NCBI RefSeq assembly: GCF_004522105.1
Contig: NZ_SPUJ01000009.1
Location: forward strand, 40,951-104,950
Direction: 5' to 3'
DNA length: 64,000 nucleotides
From: Nocardioides sp. 1609
GTDB lineage: Bacteria; Actinomycetota; Actinomycetes; Propionibacteriales; Nocardioidaceae
This document shows, in pieces, positions 42,307-51,295 of this stretch (its first letter is position 1; the number at the start of each line of letters is the position of its first letter). A model generated the notes under the pieces. It saw only the letters and a list, made by a program, of their open reading frames with translations. It was not told the origin of the DNA and made no database searches. The translations under genes and the position numbers were made by a program.

Positions 42307-44611
42307 GCCACCCGGCGAGCAGTGGTGGCGGCTCGTGGGCCCGCACGGGCGGGAGCGGCCCGTCGTACCGCTCGACGCGCACGAGCACGTGCGCGCCGCT
42401 GGTGGCCTGGGAGAGCGTCGAGGTCGGCTCGTCGGGGGTGAGCACGTTGACGTTGCCGTGCACGCAGTCGGCGACGTCGGGCGCCGACGGGTCCCACCAC
42501 GCGCCGGTGTGCATCTGGGCGACGCCCGGCATGAGGGCGTCGCTCACCACGACCCCGGCCAGCAGCGAGCCGACCGCGCTGACGACCCGGACGACGTCGC
42601 CGTCGCACAGGTCGCGGGCGGCGGCGTCGTCGGGGTGCAGCCGCACCGGCTCGCGCCCGGCCACCTTGGTCGAGCGACTGGCGGCGCCCATGTCGAGCTG
42701 GCTGTGCAGGCGGTGGGTCGGCTGGTTGCAGAGCAGGTGCAGGTCGTAGGTGGCCGCGTCCGCGGAACCCCACCAACGCCTGGGCTCCCGCCACTCGGCG
42801 TGCGGCCCGACATCGGGCAGCGCGGCCGCCTCGATGGACGACGACCACAGCTCGACCAGCCCGCTCGGCGTCTGCAGCGGGTGAGCCGCAGGGTCGGCAC
42901 GGAACGCCGTGAAGACGGGGTCGTCGTAGAGCGGCGCGTCGAGGTCGACCCCGCCGGAGGCCCAGAAGTCGGCGAACGACGGCGCCCCCTGCGGCGCCCC
43001 GCCACCACCGCGCCACTGGTCGTAGATCCGCTCGAGCCAGCCGAGTGCGTCGAGCCCGTCGTCGTGGGACCACCCGAGCCGTTCGGCGAGCCGCCCGAAG
43101 ATCCAGAGCTCCTCGTGCGCCTCGGCGTACGGCGCCGCGGCCCGGGGTGAGGCGCGCAGCCGGGTGTCGCCGTTGCCGGCGGCCACGTCGTCGCGCTCGA
43201 GGCTCGACGCGACCGGCAGCACGACGTCGGCGTGCTTGGCGGTGGCCGTCCAGTGGGTCTCGTGGACGACGAGGGTGTCGAGCCGCGCCAGCGCACGCTG
43301 CAGGCGCTTGAGGTCCTGGTGGTGGTGGAACGGGTTGCCGCCGGCCCAGTAGGCGAGCCGCACGTCGGGCAGGGTGAGCGAGCCGCCGTTGTAGGGCAGG
43401 TCGGCGCCGGGCTCCAGCAGCAGGTCGGCGATCCGCGCGCACGGGATGTGGTCGGGCACCGGGTTGGTGCCCTGTCCGAACGTCGGCAGCGACACCCCGA
43501 CCCGCCCCACGCCGTAGTCGCCCATCGAGCCGAGCCCGTGGGTGAAGCCGCCGCCGGGCAGGCCGACCTGGCCGAGGAACGCCGCCAGGGTGAGCCCCGC
43601 GAAGACCGGCTGCTCGCCCCGCTCGCCGCGCTGCAGGGCGTAGACGACGTTGACCAGGGTGCGTCCAGCGGCCATCTCGTGGGCGAGCGCACGGATGCGC
43701 GCGGCCGGGGCACGGGAGATCGACGAGGCCCACTCGGGCGTCTTGGGCACACCGTCGGTCTCGCCGAGCACGTAGGCGCGCACCCGGTCGGCGCCGACGG
43801 TGCAGCGCGCGAGGAACTCCTCGTCGGCCAGCCCGTCGACGACCAGCACGTGCACCAGCGCGAGCATCACGGCGGTGTCGGTGCCCGGCATCACGCCCAC
43901 CCACTCGGCGTCGAGGCCGTCCATGGCGTCGTCGCGCTGCGCCGAGAGCGAGACGACCCTCGTGGTCCGGGCCGCGTCACGGGCGAGGGCGCCGCCGACG
44001 TGGCGGGTCTGACCGCCCGGCACCACCCACCCGTTGCTGCGTCGTACGCCGCCGAAGGTGACCAGCAGGTCGGTGTGCTCGGCGACCTGCGGCCACGACA
44101 CCGGCTTCATCCGCACGTCGGAGGCCGCGGCGGCGCCGACCAGGTGCGGCAGCAGCACCAGGCTCGCGCCGCGGCTGTAGTCGTTGACCGAGCGGACGTA
44201 GCCGCCGCCGTCGTTGAGGAACCGGTGCACCTGGCTCTGCGCGTGGTGCAGCCGCCCGGCGCTCCCCCAGCCGTAGGAGCCGCCGAAGACCGCCGCGTCG
44301 CCGTACGTCGATCGCACGCGGGACAGCTCGCCGGCGACCAGGTCGAGCGCGGTGTCCCAGTCGACCTCGACGTAGTCCGCCCCCACCTCGCCGCGGCGCG
44401 GGTCCGGCCCTGGTCCATCCTCCAGCCACGCCCGTCGTACGGCGGGCCGGGCCACCCGGGAGGGGTGGCGGTGGGCGCCGGCCACGTTGCCCATGGCCGC
44501 CGACGCCTCGTCGCCGGCTCGCGGGCGGACCCCGACGACGGCCTCGTCCTCGTCGACCTCGACGAGGTAGGAACCCCAGTGGGCGCTTGTCTCCGTGGTC
44601 CGGGTCGTCAC
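42293..44611 (-). CDS. Molybdopterin oxidoreductase, BisC/DMSO reductase type
   Basis: The 772-residue enzyme matches the biotin-sulfoxide/TMAO reductase branch: GSYGWGSAGRLHHAQSQVHR and the molybdenum-ligand Ser in NDYSRGASLV near residue 145. MPGTDTAVMLALVHVL and the C-terminal pterin domain (LLCNQPTHRLHSQLD, PVRLHPDDAAARDL) follow. There is no Tat signal and no N-terminal Fe-S cysteines, so it should be cytoplasmic. It would reduce S- or N-oxides, for example methionine or biotin sulfoxide. It is divergent from the ABC importer operon. Confidence 0.9.
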   Translation of the reverse strand: MTTRTTETSAHWGSYLVEVDEDEAVVGVRPRAGDEASAAMGNVAGAHRHPSRVARPAVRRAWLEDGPGPDPRRGEVGADYVEVDWDTALDLVAGELSRVRSTYGDAAVFGGSYGWGSAGRLHHAQSQVHRFLNDGGGYVRSVNDYSRGASLVLLPHLVGAAAASDVRMKPVSWPQVAEHTDLLVTFGGVRRSNGWVVPGGQTRHVGGALARDAARTTRVVSLSAQRDDAMDGLDAEWVGVMPGTDTAVMLALVHVLVVDGLADEEFLARCTVGADRVRAYVLGETDGVPKTPEWASSISRAPAARIRALAHEMAAGRTLVNVVYALQRGERGEQPVFAGLTLAAFLGQVGLPGGGFTHGLGSMGDYGVGRVGVSLPTFGQGTNPVPDHIPCARIADLLLEPGADLPYNGGSLTLPDVRLAYWAGGNPFHHHQDLKRLQRALARLDTLVVHETHWTATAKHADVVLPVASSLERDDVAAGNGDTRLRASPRAAAPYAEAHEELWIFGRLAERLGWSHDDGLDALGWLERIYDQWRGGGGAPQGAPSFADFWASGGVDLDAPLYDDPVFTAFRADPAAHPLQTPSGLVELWSSSIEAAALPDVGPHAEWREPRRWWGSADAATYDLHLLCNQPTHRLHSQLDMGAASRSTKVAGREPVRLHPDDAAARDLCDGDVVRVVSAVGSLLAGVVVSDALMPGVAQMHTGAWWDPSAPDVADCVHGNVNVLTPDEPTSTLSQATSGAHVLVRVERYDGPLPPVRAHEPPPLLAGWRRDG

Positions 44612-44669
44612 GACGCCCGACGGTAGCGCCGGTCGGGCGCCGTACCCACCCGGGCGGGACGGCCGGGGT

Positions 44670-44738
44670 GATCAGACTCGTGGATGGGATTGCATCCACG
44701 ACTGCTCTTGGACCCCCCTCTCCCGGTCGACCTACAGT
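44670..44738 (+). promoter_or_regulatory. 69-bp promoter module C (ABC importer operon)
   Basis: GATCAGACTCG (44670-44680) precedes GTGGATGGGATTGCATCCAC, itself an inverted repeat. CGACTGCTC, the -35 TTGGAC (44708-44713), 19 bases and the -10 TACAGT (44733-44738) follow. Unlike A and B it is followed by an untranslated leader of roughly 80 bases. Confidence 0.7.
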
Positions 44739-44827
44739 CGTCACGATCGCAATTAACTACTAAATCGATCGACATACCAGTGCAGTGCCGGTTCCGAGCG
44801 GCGCGACCCACCCGAGGAGAACCCCCG
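44739..44827 (+). promoter_or_regulatory. AT-rich 5' leader of the ABC importer operon
   Basis: Between promoter C and the ATG at 44828 lies a leader whose first part (about 44748-44778, with AATTAACTACTAAATCGATCG) is far more AT-rich than the surroundings. CGATCG occurs on both sides of it. GAGGAGA near 44813 is the ribosome binding site. It could be a second promoter or a structured leader; no known riboswitch core was recognised. Confidence 0.35.
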
Positions 44828-46492
44828 ATGACCCCCATCCGACCGGTCCGACCCAGGCGCGCGAGGCGCCCCGGGCGCACCGCGGCCGCCCTCGTCGCCG
44901 TCCTCGCCCTGACCGCCGGCTGTGCCGCCTCGGGTGCCGGCAGCGAGCAGGGCAACGGCAAGAGGCAGGAGGGTGGGGACCTCACGTTCCTCATCGACTC
45001 CCTCGGCGACACGTGGATCCCCAACAACAGCGCGATCTCGAGCTTCCAGGGTCACATCTGGGGCCACGTCACCGACAAGCTCGTCTACGTCGACGAGGAG
45101 GGCACCGTCAGCCCGTGGGTCGCCGAGGAGTGGGAGCAGAACGACGACGCCACCGAGTTCACGATCACGCTCAAGGACGGCGTGACCTTCTCCGACGGCA
45201 GTCCGGTCGACGCCGAGGCCGTCGTGGCCAACCTCGACATCTGGGCCGACGGCCGCCCCGACGAGGGCATCAACCCGATCGGCCTGTTCCCGACGACGTA
45301 CGAGAGTGCCGAGGCCGTCGACCCGCTGACGGTCAAGGTGAGCTTCAGCGCGCCGACGCTCGGCTTCATCCCGACGCTCGGCTACCACGGCTCGATCCTG
45401 ATCTCGCCGGAGACGCTGGCGCTGTCGGCCGAGGAGCAGGCCGACCTCAGCAACGACATCGGCAGCGGCCCCTTCACCGTGAAGTCGTGGAAGGAGGGCG
45501 ACAGCGTCGTCCTCGAGAAGCGGGACGACTACGACTGGGCCCCCGAGGCGCTCGACCACGCGGGTCCCGCGACCCTCGACACGCTGACCTACAAGCTCGT
45601 CGCCGAGCCGTCCGTGCGCACCGCGGCCGTGCAGTCCGGGCAGGCGCAGGTCGCCTACAACCCCTCGCCGCAGGAGCTCGGGCCGTTCAAGGAGCAGGGC
45701 TACACCGTGGCCGCGCCGCGCTACCTCGGTTTCGTCAACGGCTTCGCGCTCAACACCCAGGTCGCGCCGTTCGACGACGCGAAGGTGCGCCAGGCCGTGC
45801 AGGTCGGCATCGACCGAGACGAGATCCTCTCCACGGTCTACACCGAGGACTGGCTGCCCGCCGAGTCGTTCATCCAGAGCAACGTGCCCGGCGCGAGCGA
45901 CCACAGCGACGAGTTCGCCTTCGACCCCGAGGCCGCCAAGACGCTGCTCGACGAGGCCGGCTGGCGGGCCGCCGGTGACGGCGTCCGCACCAAGGGCGGC
46001 AAGAAGCTCACGCTGACGCTCTACCCCAACCCCTACCTCGCGACCTCGCAGTCGATCGACGAGCTCGTCGCACAGCAGCTCGGCGACCTCGGCTTCGAGG
46101 TCGAGATCCAGGCCTACGACGTCGTGACCTACGGCGAGAAGGTCTCGTTCCAGAACCCCTCGGTGCCGGCCTACGAGGTCACCCGCAGCTTCATCGACGC
46201 CGGCACCGTGGCCGGCATCCTCACCGACACCGACGGCGGCGAGGACTGGTTCAACGTCGGCCAGGGCGACCCCGAGCTCACCCGGCTCGGCAACGAGGTG
46301 GCGGGGGCGATCAGCACCGAGGAGCGCGAGCCGGTGCTCGACGAGCTGCAGAGCTACGTGCTCCAGCAGGGCTACTTCGTCCCGCTGACGCAGATCGTGC
46401 AGCGGCTCTACCTGCAGTCGCCGAAGGTCAAGGGCGTCAGCTACAACGGCATCGCCTACGCCAACTTCTACACCGCCTACCTCGAGGGCTGA
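44828..46492 (+). CDS. ABC importer substrate-binding lipoprotein (family 5, peptide/nickel/opine type)
   Basis: The 554-residue protein has a lipoprotein signal with lipobox LTAGC (Cys32) and a family 5 solute-binding fold: GDTWIPNNSAISSF, EWEQNDDATEFTITLKDGVTF, SDGSPVDAEAV and a C-terminal QIVQRLYLQSPKVKG. It captures a solute outside the membrane for the two permeases that follow. Context among sulfonate monooxygenases points to an organosulfur compound rather than peptides. It starts the seven-gene promoter C operon. Confidence 0.9.
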   Translation: MTPIRPVRPRRARRPGRTAAALVAVLALTAGCAASGAGSEQGNGKRQEGGDLTFLIDSLGDTWIPNNSAISSFQGHIWGHVTDKLVYVDEEGTVSPWVAEEWEQNDDATEFTITLKDGVTFSDGSPVDAEAVVANLDIWADGRPDEGINPIGLFPTTYESAEAVDPLTVKVSFSAPTLGFIPTLGYHGSILISPETLALSAEEQADLSNDIGSGPFTVKSWKEGDSVVLEKRDDYDWAPEALDHAGPATLDTLTYKLVAEPSVRTAAVQSGQAQVAYNPSPQELGPFKEQGYTVAAPRYLGFVNGFALNTQVAPFDDAKVRQAVQVGIDRDEILSTVYTEDWLPAESFIQSNVPGASDHSDEFAFDPEAAKTLLDEAGWRAAGDGVRTKGGKKLTLTLYPNPYLATSQSIDELVAQQLGDLGFEVEIQAYDVVTYGEKVSFQNPSVPAYEVTRSFIDAGTVAGILTDTDGGEDWFNVGQGDPELTRLGNEVAGAISTEEREPVLDELQSYVLQQGYFVPLTQIVQRLYLQSPKVKGVSYNGIAYANFYTAYLEG

Positions 46493-46499
46493 GGCGGCG

Positions 46500-47552
46500 A
46501 TGGCGCAGACGCGGTCCAGCACGACGGTCAGGAAGCCGGACGCCCGGCTGACCCGCGGCGCGCGGCGCACCTCCAGTCCCTACCTGGTCTACGCGCTCCA
46601 GCGCGTGGCGCAGGCGGTGGCGGTGGTGCTGCTCGCCTACTGCTTCACCTTCCTGGTGATCAGCGTGCTGCCGGGTGACCCCGTCACCAACACGCTGCGC
46701 AACCCGGAGAACAACTTCACCGAGGAGGAGATCGCGCGGATCGTCGCCTACTACGGCCTCGACCAACCCGTCCACGTGCAGCTGTGGGAGTCGCTCTCGC
46801 GCTTCCTCACCGGCGACCTCGGCGTCTCCTTGCGCAGCAACCTGCCGGTCTCGCGGCTGATCGGCGAGATCATCGGCTCGACCCTGGTGCTGGCGGTCAG
46901 CGCCCTCGTCGTCGCCGTGGTCCTGGCCTTCGGGATCGCCTACGGCACGCGCAACCTGCCGGCGCCGCTGGCCCGGCCGCTGCGGGCCTTCCCGTCGCTC
47001 TTCCTCTCGGTGCCCAACTTCGTGATCGGCCTGCTGCTGATCAACATCTTCGCCTTCCAGCTGGGCCTGTTCCAGGTGATCGACTCCGAGGGTCCGGCCG
47101 CCACGTTCTTCGCCGCCGTCGCCCTCGGCATCCCGGTGTCGGCACAGATCGCCGAGGTGCTGATCGCCAACCTCGACCACGAGGCCCGTCAGGAGTACGC
47201 CGGCTTCGCGACGTCCCGCGGCCTCAGTCGGTCTCGGTTGTTCTGGCGCCACCTGCTCAAGCCGTCGTCGCTGCCGGTGGTCACCGTCGTCGCCCTCACC
47301 GTGGGCGAGCTCCTCGGCGGCGCGCTGATCACCGAGACGATCTTCGGCCGCACCGGCGTCGGCAGCCTCGTGCAGCGCTCGGTCACCACCCAGGACCTGC
47401 CGGTGCTGCAGGCCGTCGTGGTGCTCGCCGCGATCACCTTCGTGGTCGTCAACCTCGTGGTCGACCTCGTCTACCCGTTGCTCGACCCCCGGGTCGACCT
47501 GCGCGGCGCCACCAAGCGCGTCCGCCCCGTCACCGAGGGAGCGAGTGCATGA
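46500..47552 (+). CDS. ABC importer permease (DppB-like)
   Basis: The 350-residue membrane protein has a DppB-type N-terminus (LVYALQRVAQAVAVVLLAYC), the conserved LPGDP motif and six helices. The ATPase-docking EAA loop is QEYAGFATSRGLSRSRLFWR, followed by ALTVGELLGGALITETIF. It starts 8 bp after the binding-protein stop and pairs with the next permease. Confidence 0.92.
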   Translation: MAQTRSSTTVRKPDARLTRGARRTSSPYLVYALQRVAQAVAVVLLAYCFTFLVISVLPGDPVTNTLRNPENNFTEEEIARIVAYYGLDQPVHVQLWESLSRFLTGDLGVSLRSNLPVSRLIGEIIGSTLVLAVSALVVAVVLAFGIAYGTRNLPAPLARPLRAFPSLFLSVPNFVIGLLLINIFAFQLGLFQVIDSEGPAATFFAAVALGIPVSAQIAEVLIANLDHEARQEYAGFATSRGLSRSRLFWRHLLKPSSLPVVTVVALTVGELLGGALITETIFGRTGVGSLVQRSVTTQDLPVLQAVVVLAAITFVVVNLVVDLVYPLLDPRVDLRGATKRVRPVTEGASA

Positions 47553-47619
47553 GCAGCCCACGACGTCCTCCGTCTCCCCCGCTCCGCTCCTCCGCCGGAC
47601 AACGCCGTAGGGACCCCGC

Positions 47620-48498
47620 ATGACGACCATCACCACCGAGGCGACCGAGGGACCCCAGGCCCCCGGAGGCTGGAAGCCGTCGGCCCTGCGCCGCGGCCGC
47701 GGATCGCGGCGGGTGCCTCCCCTCGGCGTCGTCGCCTCCTTCGCGATGCTCCTGCTGGTCGTGGGCTGGTCGCTCGCGCCCGGCCTGTTCACCGGCCAGG
47801 ACCCCGCCCGCGGCGTGCCCGCCGACGCCTTCCAGGGCCCGAGCGTCGCCCACTGGTTCGGCACCGACCACCTCGGCCGCGACGAGTTCGCCCGCGTCGT
47901 CCACGGCTCCGCGTCGTCGGTGACCAGCGCGCTCGTGGCGGTCGCGATCGGCGTCCTGGTCGGCGGGCTGATCGGCCTGGTCGCCGGCTTCATCGGCAGC
48001 TGGGTCGACGTCGCCCTCTCCCGCGTCGTCGACGTGCTCCTCGCCATCCCGAGCTTCCTGCTCGCCGTCGTCGTGGTCAGCGCCCTCGGCTTCGAGACGA
48101 TCAACGCCGCCATCGCCACCGGCGTCTCCGCCGTCGCCGTCTTCGCCCGGGTGATGCGCTCGGAGGTTCTCAGGACCCGCCGGGCCGTCTTCGTCGAGGC
48201 CTCGCTGCTGCTCGGCGGCTCACGGATGCACGTGCTCCTGCGGCACGTGCTGCCCAACGCGTCGCGCTCGGTGCTCAATCTCGCGGTGCTGCAGTTCGGC
48301 CTGTCGATCCTGGTGATCGCCGGCCTCGCCTTCCTCGGGTACGGCGACCCGCCGCCCGCCTCCGACTGGGGCCTCCTGGTCTCCAGCGGCAAGGACTACC
48401 CGCTCGCCCCCTGGCTGGTCTACACGCCCGCCCTCGTCACGATCGCCACCGTCCTCTCTGCGAACAGGATCAGCCGATGGCTCCGCAAGACCGACTGA
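47620..48498 (+). CDS. ABC importer permease (DppC-like)
   Basis: The 292-residue permease has the DppC-type entry motif HWFGTDHLGRDEFARVVHG. Helices follow (IGVLVGGLIGLVAGFIGSW), then the EAA loop FVEASLLLGGSRMHVLLRHV. ATG at 47620 follows a 67-bp gap after the first permease. Its 3' end overlaps the ATPase gene by 22 bp. Confidence 0.92.
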   Translation: MTTITTEATEGPQAPGGWKPSALRRGRGSRRVPPLGVVASFAMLLLVVGWSLAPGLFTGQDPARGVPADAFQGPSVAHWFGTDHLGRDEFARVVHGSASSVTSALVAVAIGVLVGGLIGLVAGFIGSWVDVALSRVVDVLLAIPSFLLAVVVVSALGFETINAAIATGVSAVAVFARVMRSEVLRTRRAVFVEASLLLGGSRMHVLLRHVLPNASRSVLNLAVLQFGLSILVIAGLAFLGYGDPPPASDWGLLVSSGKDYPLAPWLVYTPALVTIATVLSANRISRWLRKTD

Positions 48499-50207
48499 AC
48501 GACCAGCGCTCCGGCCGGACCGGGGGCAGCACCGCCACCCTCGAGATCCCGGTGGTCAAGGGCCCCGACGACCTGCTGCGGGTGCGCGACCTCTCCGTCT
48601 CCTACGGCGGTCACCAGGTCGTCACCGACGTGTCCTTCGACCTCCCGCGCGGGCACAGCCTGGCGCTGATCGGCGAGTCGGGCTCGGGCAAGTCGACGAT
48701 CGCCCGCTCGGTGCTGCGGCTGCTGCCGGCCGGGGTGGGCCGGGCGACCGGCACCATCGAGGTGCAGGGCCAGGACGTGCTGGCGCTGCCCGAGCGCCAC
48801 TTCCGCCCACTGCGCGGGCGCACCGTCGGCTTCGTGCCGCAGGACCCGTCGGCCTCGCTCAACCCGGTGCGCACGATCGGGTCGCAGGCCCGCGAGGCCG
48901 CCGCCCTGCTGCCGGGCGACCTCACGAAGGCCGACCGGCGCCGGGCCGTGGTCGACGTGCTGCTGCGCGTCGGGCTCGACGACCCCGAGCGGGTGCTCGC
49001 GTCGTACCCGCACCAGCTCTCGGGCGGGATGCTCCAGCGCGTGCTCATCGGCCTGGCCGTGCTCCCCCAGCCGGCCCTGCTGGTGGCCGACGAGCCCACG
49101 TCGGCCCTCGACGTGACCATCCAGAAGCGGATCCTCGACCTGCTGACCGACCTGCGCGACTCGCTCGACATCAGCCTGCTGCTGATCACCCACGACCTGG
49201 CGATCGCCGCTGAGCGCGCCGACTCGGTCGTGGTGCTCAAGGACGGACGGGTGCAGGAGGCCGGCCCCACGGCGCAGGTCTCGGGCGCGCCGACGTCGGA
49301 CTACGCGCGCCGGCTGCACGCCGACGTGCCGGCCCTCAACCCCGACCGCTACGCCGGCCTGCGCGACGTCGGCGCCGCCCGCAGGGCGCTGTCGGAGGAC
49401 GAGGAGCCCAAGATCGTCGTGCGGGGGGTCAGCAAGACGTTCACCGTCGACCGCAAGCAGCTGACCGCCGTCGACGACCTGTCGTTCGCGGTGCCGGCCG
49501 GCACGACGCACGCCATCGTCGGCGAGTCGGGCTCCGGCAAGACCACCACGATCCGGCTGCTCCTGGGTCTCGAGACGCCGGACACCGGCGAGATCATCGT
49601 GGCCGGCGAGCGGGTCGACGGGCGCTCGCACGCCCAGCTGCGCGCCGTACGCCGGCACCTGCAGTTCGTCTACCAGAACCCGTTCACCTCCCTCGACCCC
49701 ACGTGGAAGGTCGAGCGGCTGGTGCGCGAGCCGCTCGACCGGTTCAAGATCGGCACCAAGGACGAGCAGCGCGAGGAGGTACGCCGCGCGGTCGACGCCG
49801 TCGGCCTCGACCACACCCTGCTCGGCCGGCGTCCCGACGCGCTCTCGGGCGGCCAGCGCCAGCGGGTGGCGATCGCCCGGGCGCTGGTGCTCAAGCCCGA
49901 CGTGATCGTCCTCGACGAGCCCACGTCGGCGCTCGACGTGAGCGTGCAGGCCGACATCGTGCAGGTGCTGCTCACCCTGCAGGCCGACCTCGGGCTGACC
50001 TACGTCTTCGTCTCGCACGACCTGGCCCTGGTGCGGCAGCTGGCCCACACCGTCTCGGTGGTGCGGCGCGGCAAGGTCGTCGAGGAAGGCACCGTCGCCC
50101 AGATCTTCGACGCCCCGCGCGAGGACTACACGCGGGTCCTGCTCGACTCGATCCCCGACGCGACGCACGGCCGGCGCGAGGTCGAGCCCAGCGAGAAGGC
50201 GTCGTGA
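48477..50207 (+). CDS. ABC importer ATPase, fused DppD-DppF type
   Basis: The 576-residue protein carries two complete ATPase domains. The first has Walker A GESGSGKST, signature LSGGMLQR and Walker B LLVADEPTSALD. The second has GESGSGKTT, LSGGQRQR and VIVLDEPTSALD. It therefore energises the permease pair alone. Its start overlaps the permease gene, and its stop overlaps the next start as GTGA. Confidence 0.93.
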   Translation: MAPQDRLNDQRSGRTGGSTATLEIPVVKGPDDLLRVRDLSVSYGGHQVVTDVSFDLPRGHSLALIGESGSGKSTIARSVLRLLPAGVGRATGTIEVQGQDVLALPERHFRPLRGRTVGFVPQDPSASLNPVRTIGSQAREAAALLPGDLTKADRRRAVVDVLLRVGLDDPERVLASYPHQLSGGMLQRVLIGLAVLPQPALLVADEPTSALDVTIQKRILDLLTDLRDSLDISLLLITHDLAIAAERADSVVVLKDGRVQEAGPTAQVSGAPTSDYARRLHADVPALNPDRYAGLRDVGAARRALSEDEEPKIVVRGVSKTFTVDRKQLTAVDDLSFAVPAGTTHAIVGESGSGKTTTIRLLLGLETPDTGEIIVAGERVDGRSHAQLRAVRRHLQFVYQNPFTSLDPTWKVERLVREPLDRFKIGTKDEQREEVRRAVDAVGLDHTLLGRRPDALSGGQRQRVAIARALVLKPDVIVLDEPTSALDVSVQADIVQVLLTLQADLGLTYVFVSHDLALVRQLAHTVSVVRRGKVVEEGTVAQIFDAPREDYTRVLLDSIPDATHGRREVEPSEKAS

Positions 50208-51295
50208 CCGCCACCGCGCACGCGCCGGCGCCACGCGGTGCCGGTCCGCGCGCCACGCAGCGCCTGGGCTTCAACACCCGGGTGTCGTTCTCCGACGACG
50301 CCGGCCCGGCGGCCGGGCTGCAGGAGGCCATCGCGCTCTTCCGGGCGGCCGAGGAGATCGGTTACCAGTCCGGCTGGGTCTACCAGCGGCACTTCGACCA
50401 CTACCTGTCGTCACCGCTGCCGTTCCTCTCGGCCGTCGGCCAGCACACGTCGTCGATCGCGCTCGGCACCGCGGTCCTGCCGATGCGCTACCAGGAGCCG
50501 GTGCTGCTGGCCGAGGCCGCGGGCGTCACCGACCTGCTGGTCGGCGGCCGGCTCCAGCTCGCCCTGTCCGCCGGCGCGACGGCGGCCTTCGACCCGGTCT
50601 TCGGAGCCGTCGACACCGACGCCCGCACCGAGGCGCAGCGCCGGCTGCGCCGGTTCCTCGCGGCCGTGTCGGGCGAGACCCTCCACGTCGTCGACGGCGA
50701 CGGCCAGGGCGCCCCGGTCGGCACCGAGCTGAAGGTGACGCCGCACAGCCCGGGACTGCGCAGCCGGGTCCGCCAGGGCGTGGCCAGCGTCGGCTCGGCC
50801 GAGCACGCCGCCGACCTGGGGCTCGCGATCATCTGCGGCACCGTGCTGAGCGGCCTGGCCGAGGGCGAGACGTTCCCCGAGCACCAGGCGCGGGTGATCG
50901 CGGCCTACCGCGCGCGCTGGGCCACCGCCCAGGGCACCGAGCCGCCGCCGGTCGCGGTGGCCGCGTCGGTGCTGCCCGGCACGACGCCCGAGCGGCGCGA
51001 GCGACACGCGGCCTACGACCACCAGCGTCGCACCGAGGGGATGGCCGCCTCACGGCCCGCCGGCGCCCTGACCCCGGGCGTCTCGGCCGACCTCCCGGCC
51101 GGCATGCGGATCAGCCCGGTCCACCACGGCACCCCCGACGAGGTCACCGCGGCCGTGCTGGCCGACCCTGGCCTGTCGGCCGCCGACGAGCTGGTGCTGT
51201 TCCTCCCGCCGGCGTACGCGCTCGAGGCTCACGTGCAGGTGCTCACCGACCTCGCGCGCGAGGTCGGTCCCGGCCTGGGCTGGGTGGCGGGCTGA
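50204..51295 (+). CDS. Luciferase-like (LLM) flavin-dependent monooxygenase, divergent type
   Basis: The 363-residue LLM protein is unlike the three SsuD-type proteins and nearer to generic bacterial luciferase-like oxidoreductases. It has RLGFNTRVSFSDDAG, EEIGYQSGWVYQRHFDHYLS, IALGTAVLPMRYQEPVLLAE and TDLLVGGRLQLALSAG. Its reaction is not predictable. GTG 50204 overlaps the ATPase stop, so it is co-translated with the importer. Confidence 0.87.
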   Translation: MTATAHAPAPRGAGPRATQRLGFNTRVSFSDDAGPAAGLQEAIALFRAAEEIGYQSGWVYQRHFDHYLSSPLPFLSAVGQHTSSIALGTAVLPMRYQEPVLLAEAAGVTDLLVGGRLQLALSAGATAAFDPVFGAVDTDARTEAQRRLRRFLAAVSGETLHVVDGDGQGAPVGTELKVTPHSPGLRSRVRQGVASVGSAEHAADLGLAIICGTVLSGLAEGETFPEHQARVIAAYRARWATAQGTEPPPVAVAASVLPGTTPERRERHAAYDHQRRTEGMAASRPAGALTPGVSADLPAGMRISPVHHGTPDEVTAAVLADPGLSAADELVLFLPPAYALEAHVQVLTDLAREVGPGLGWVAG

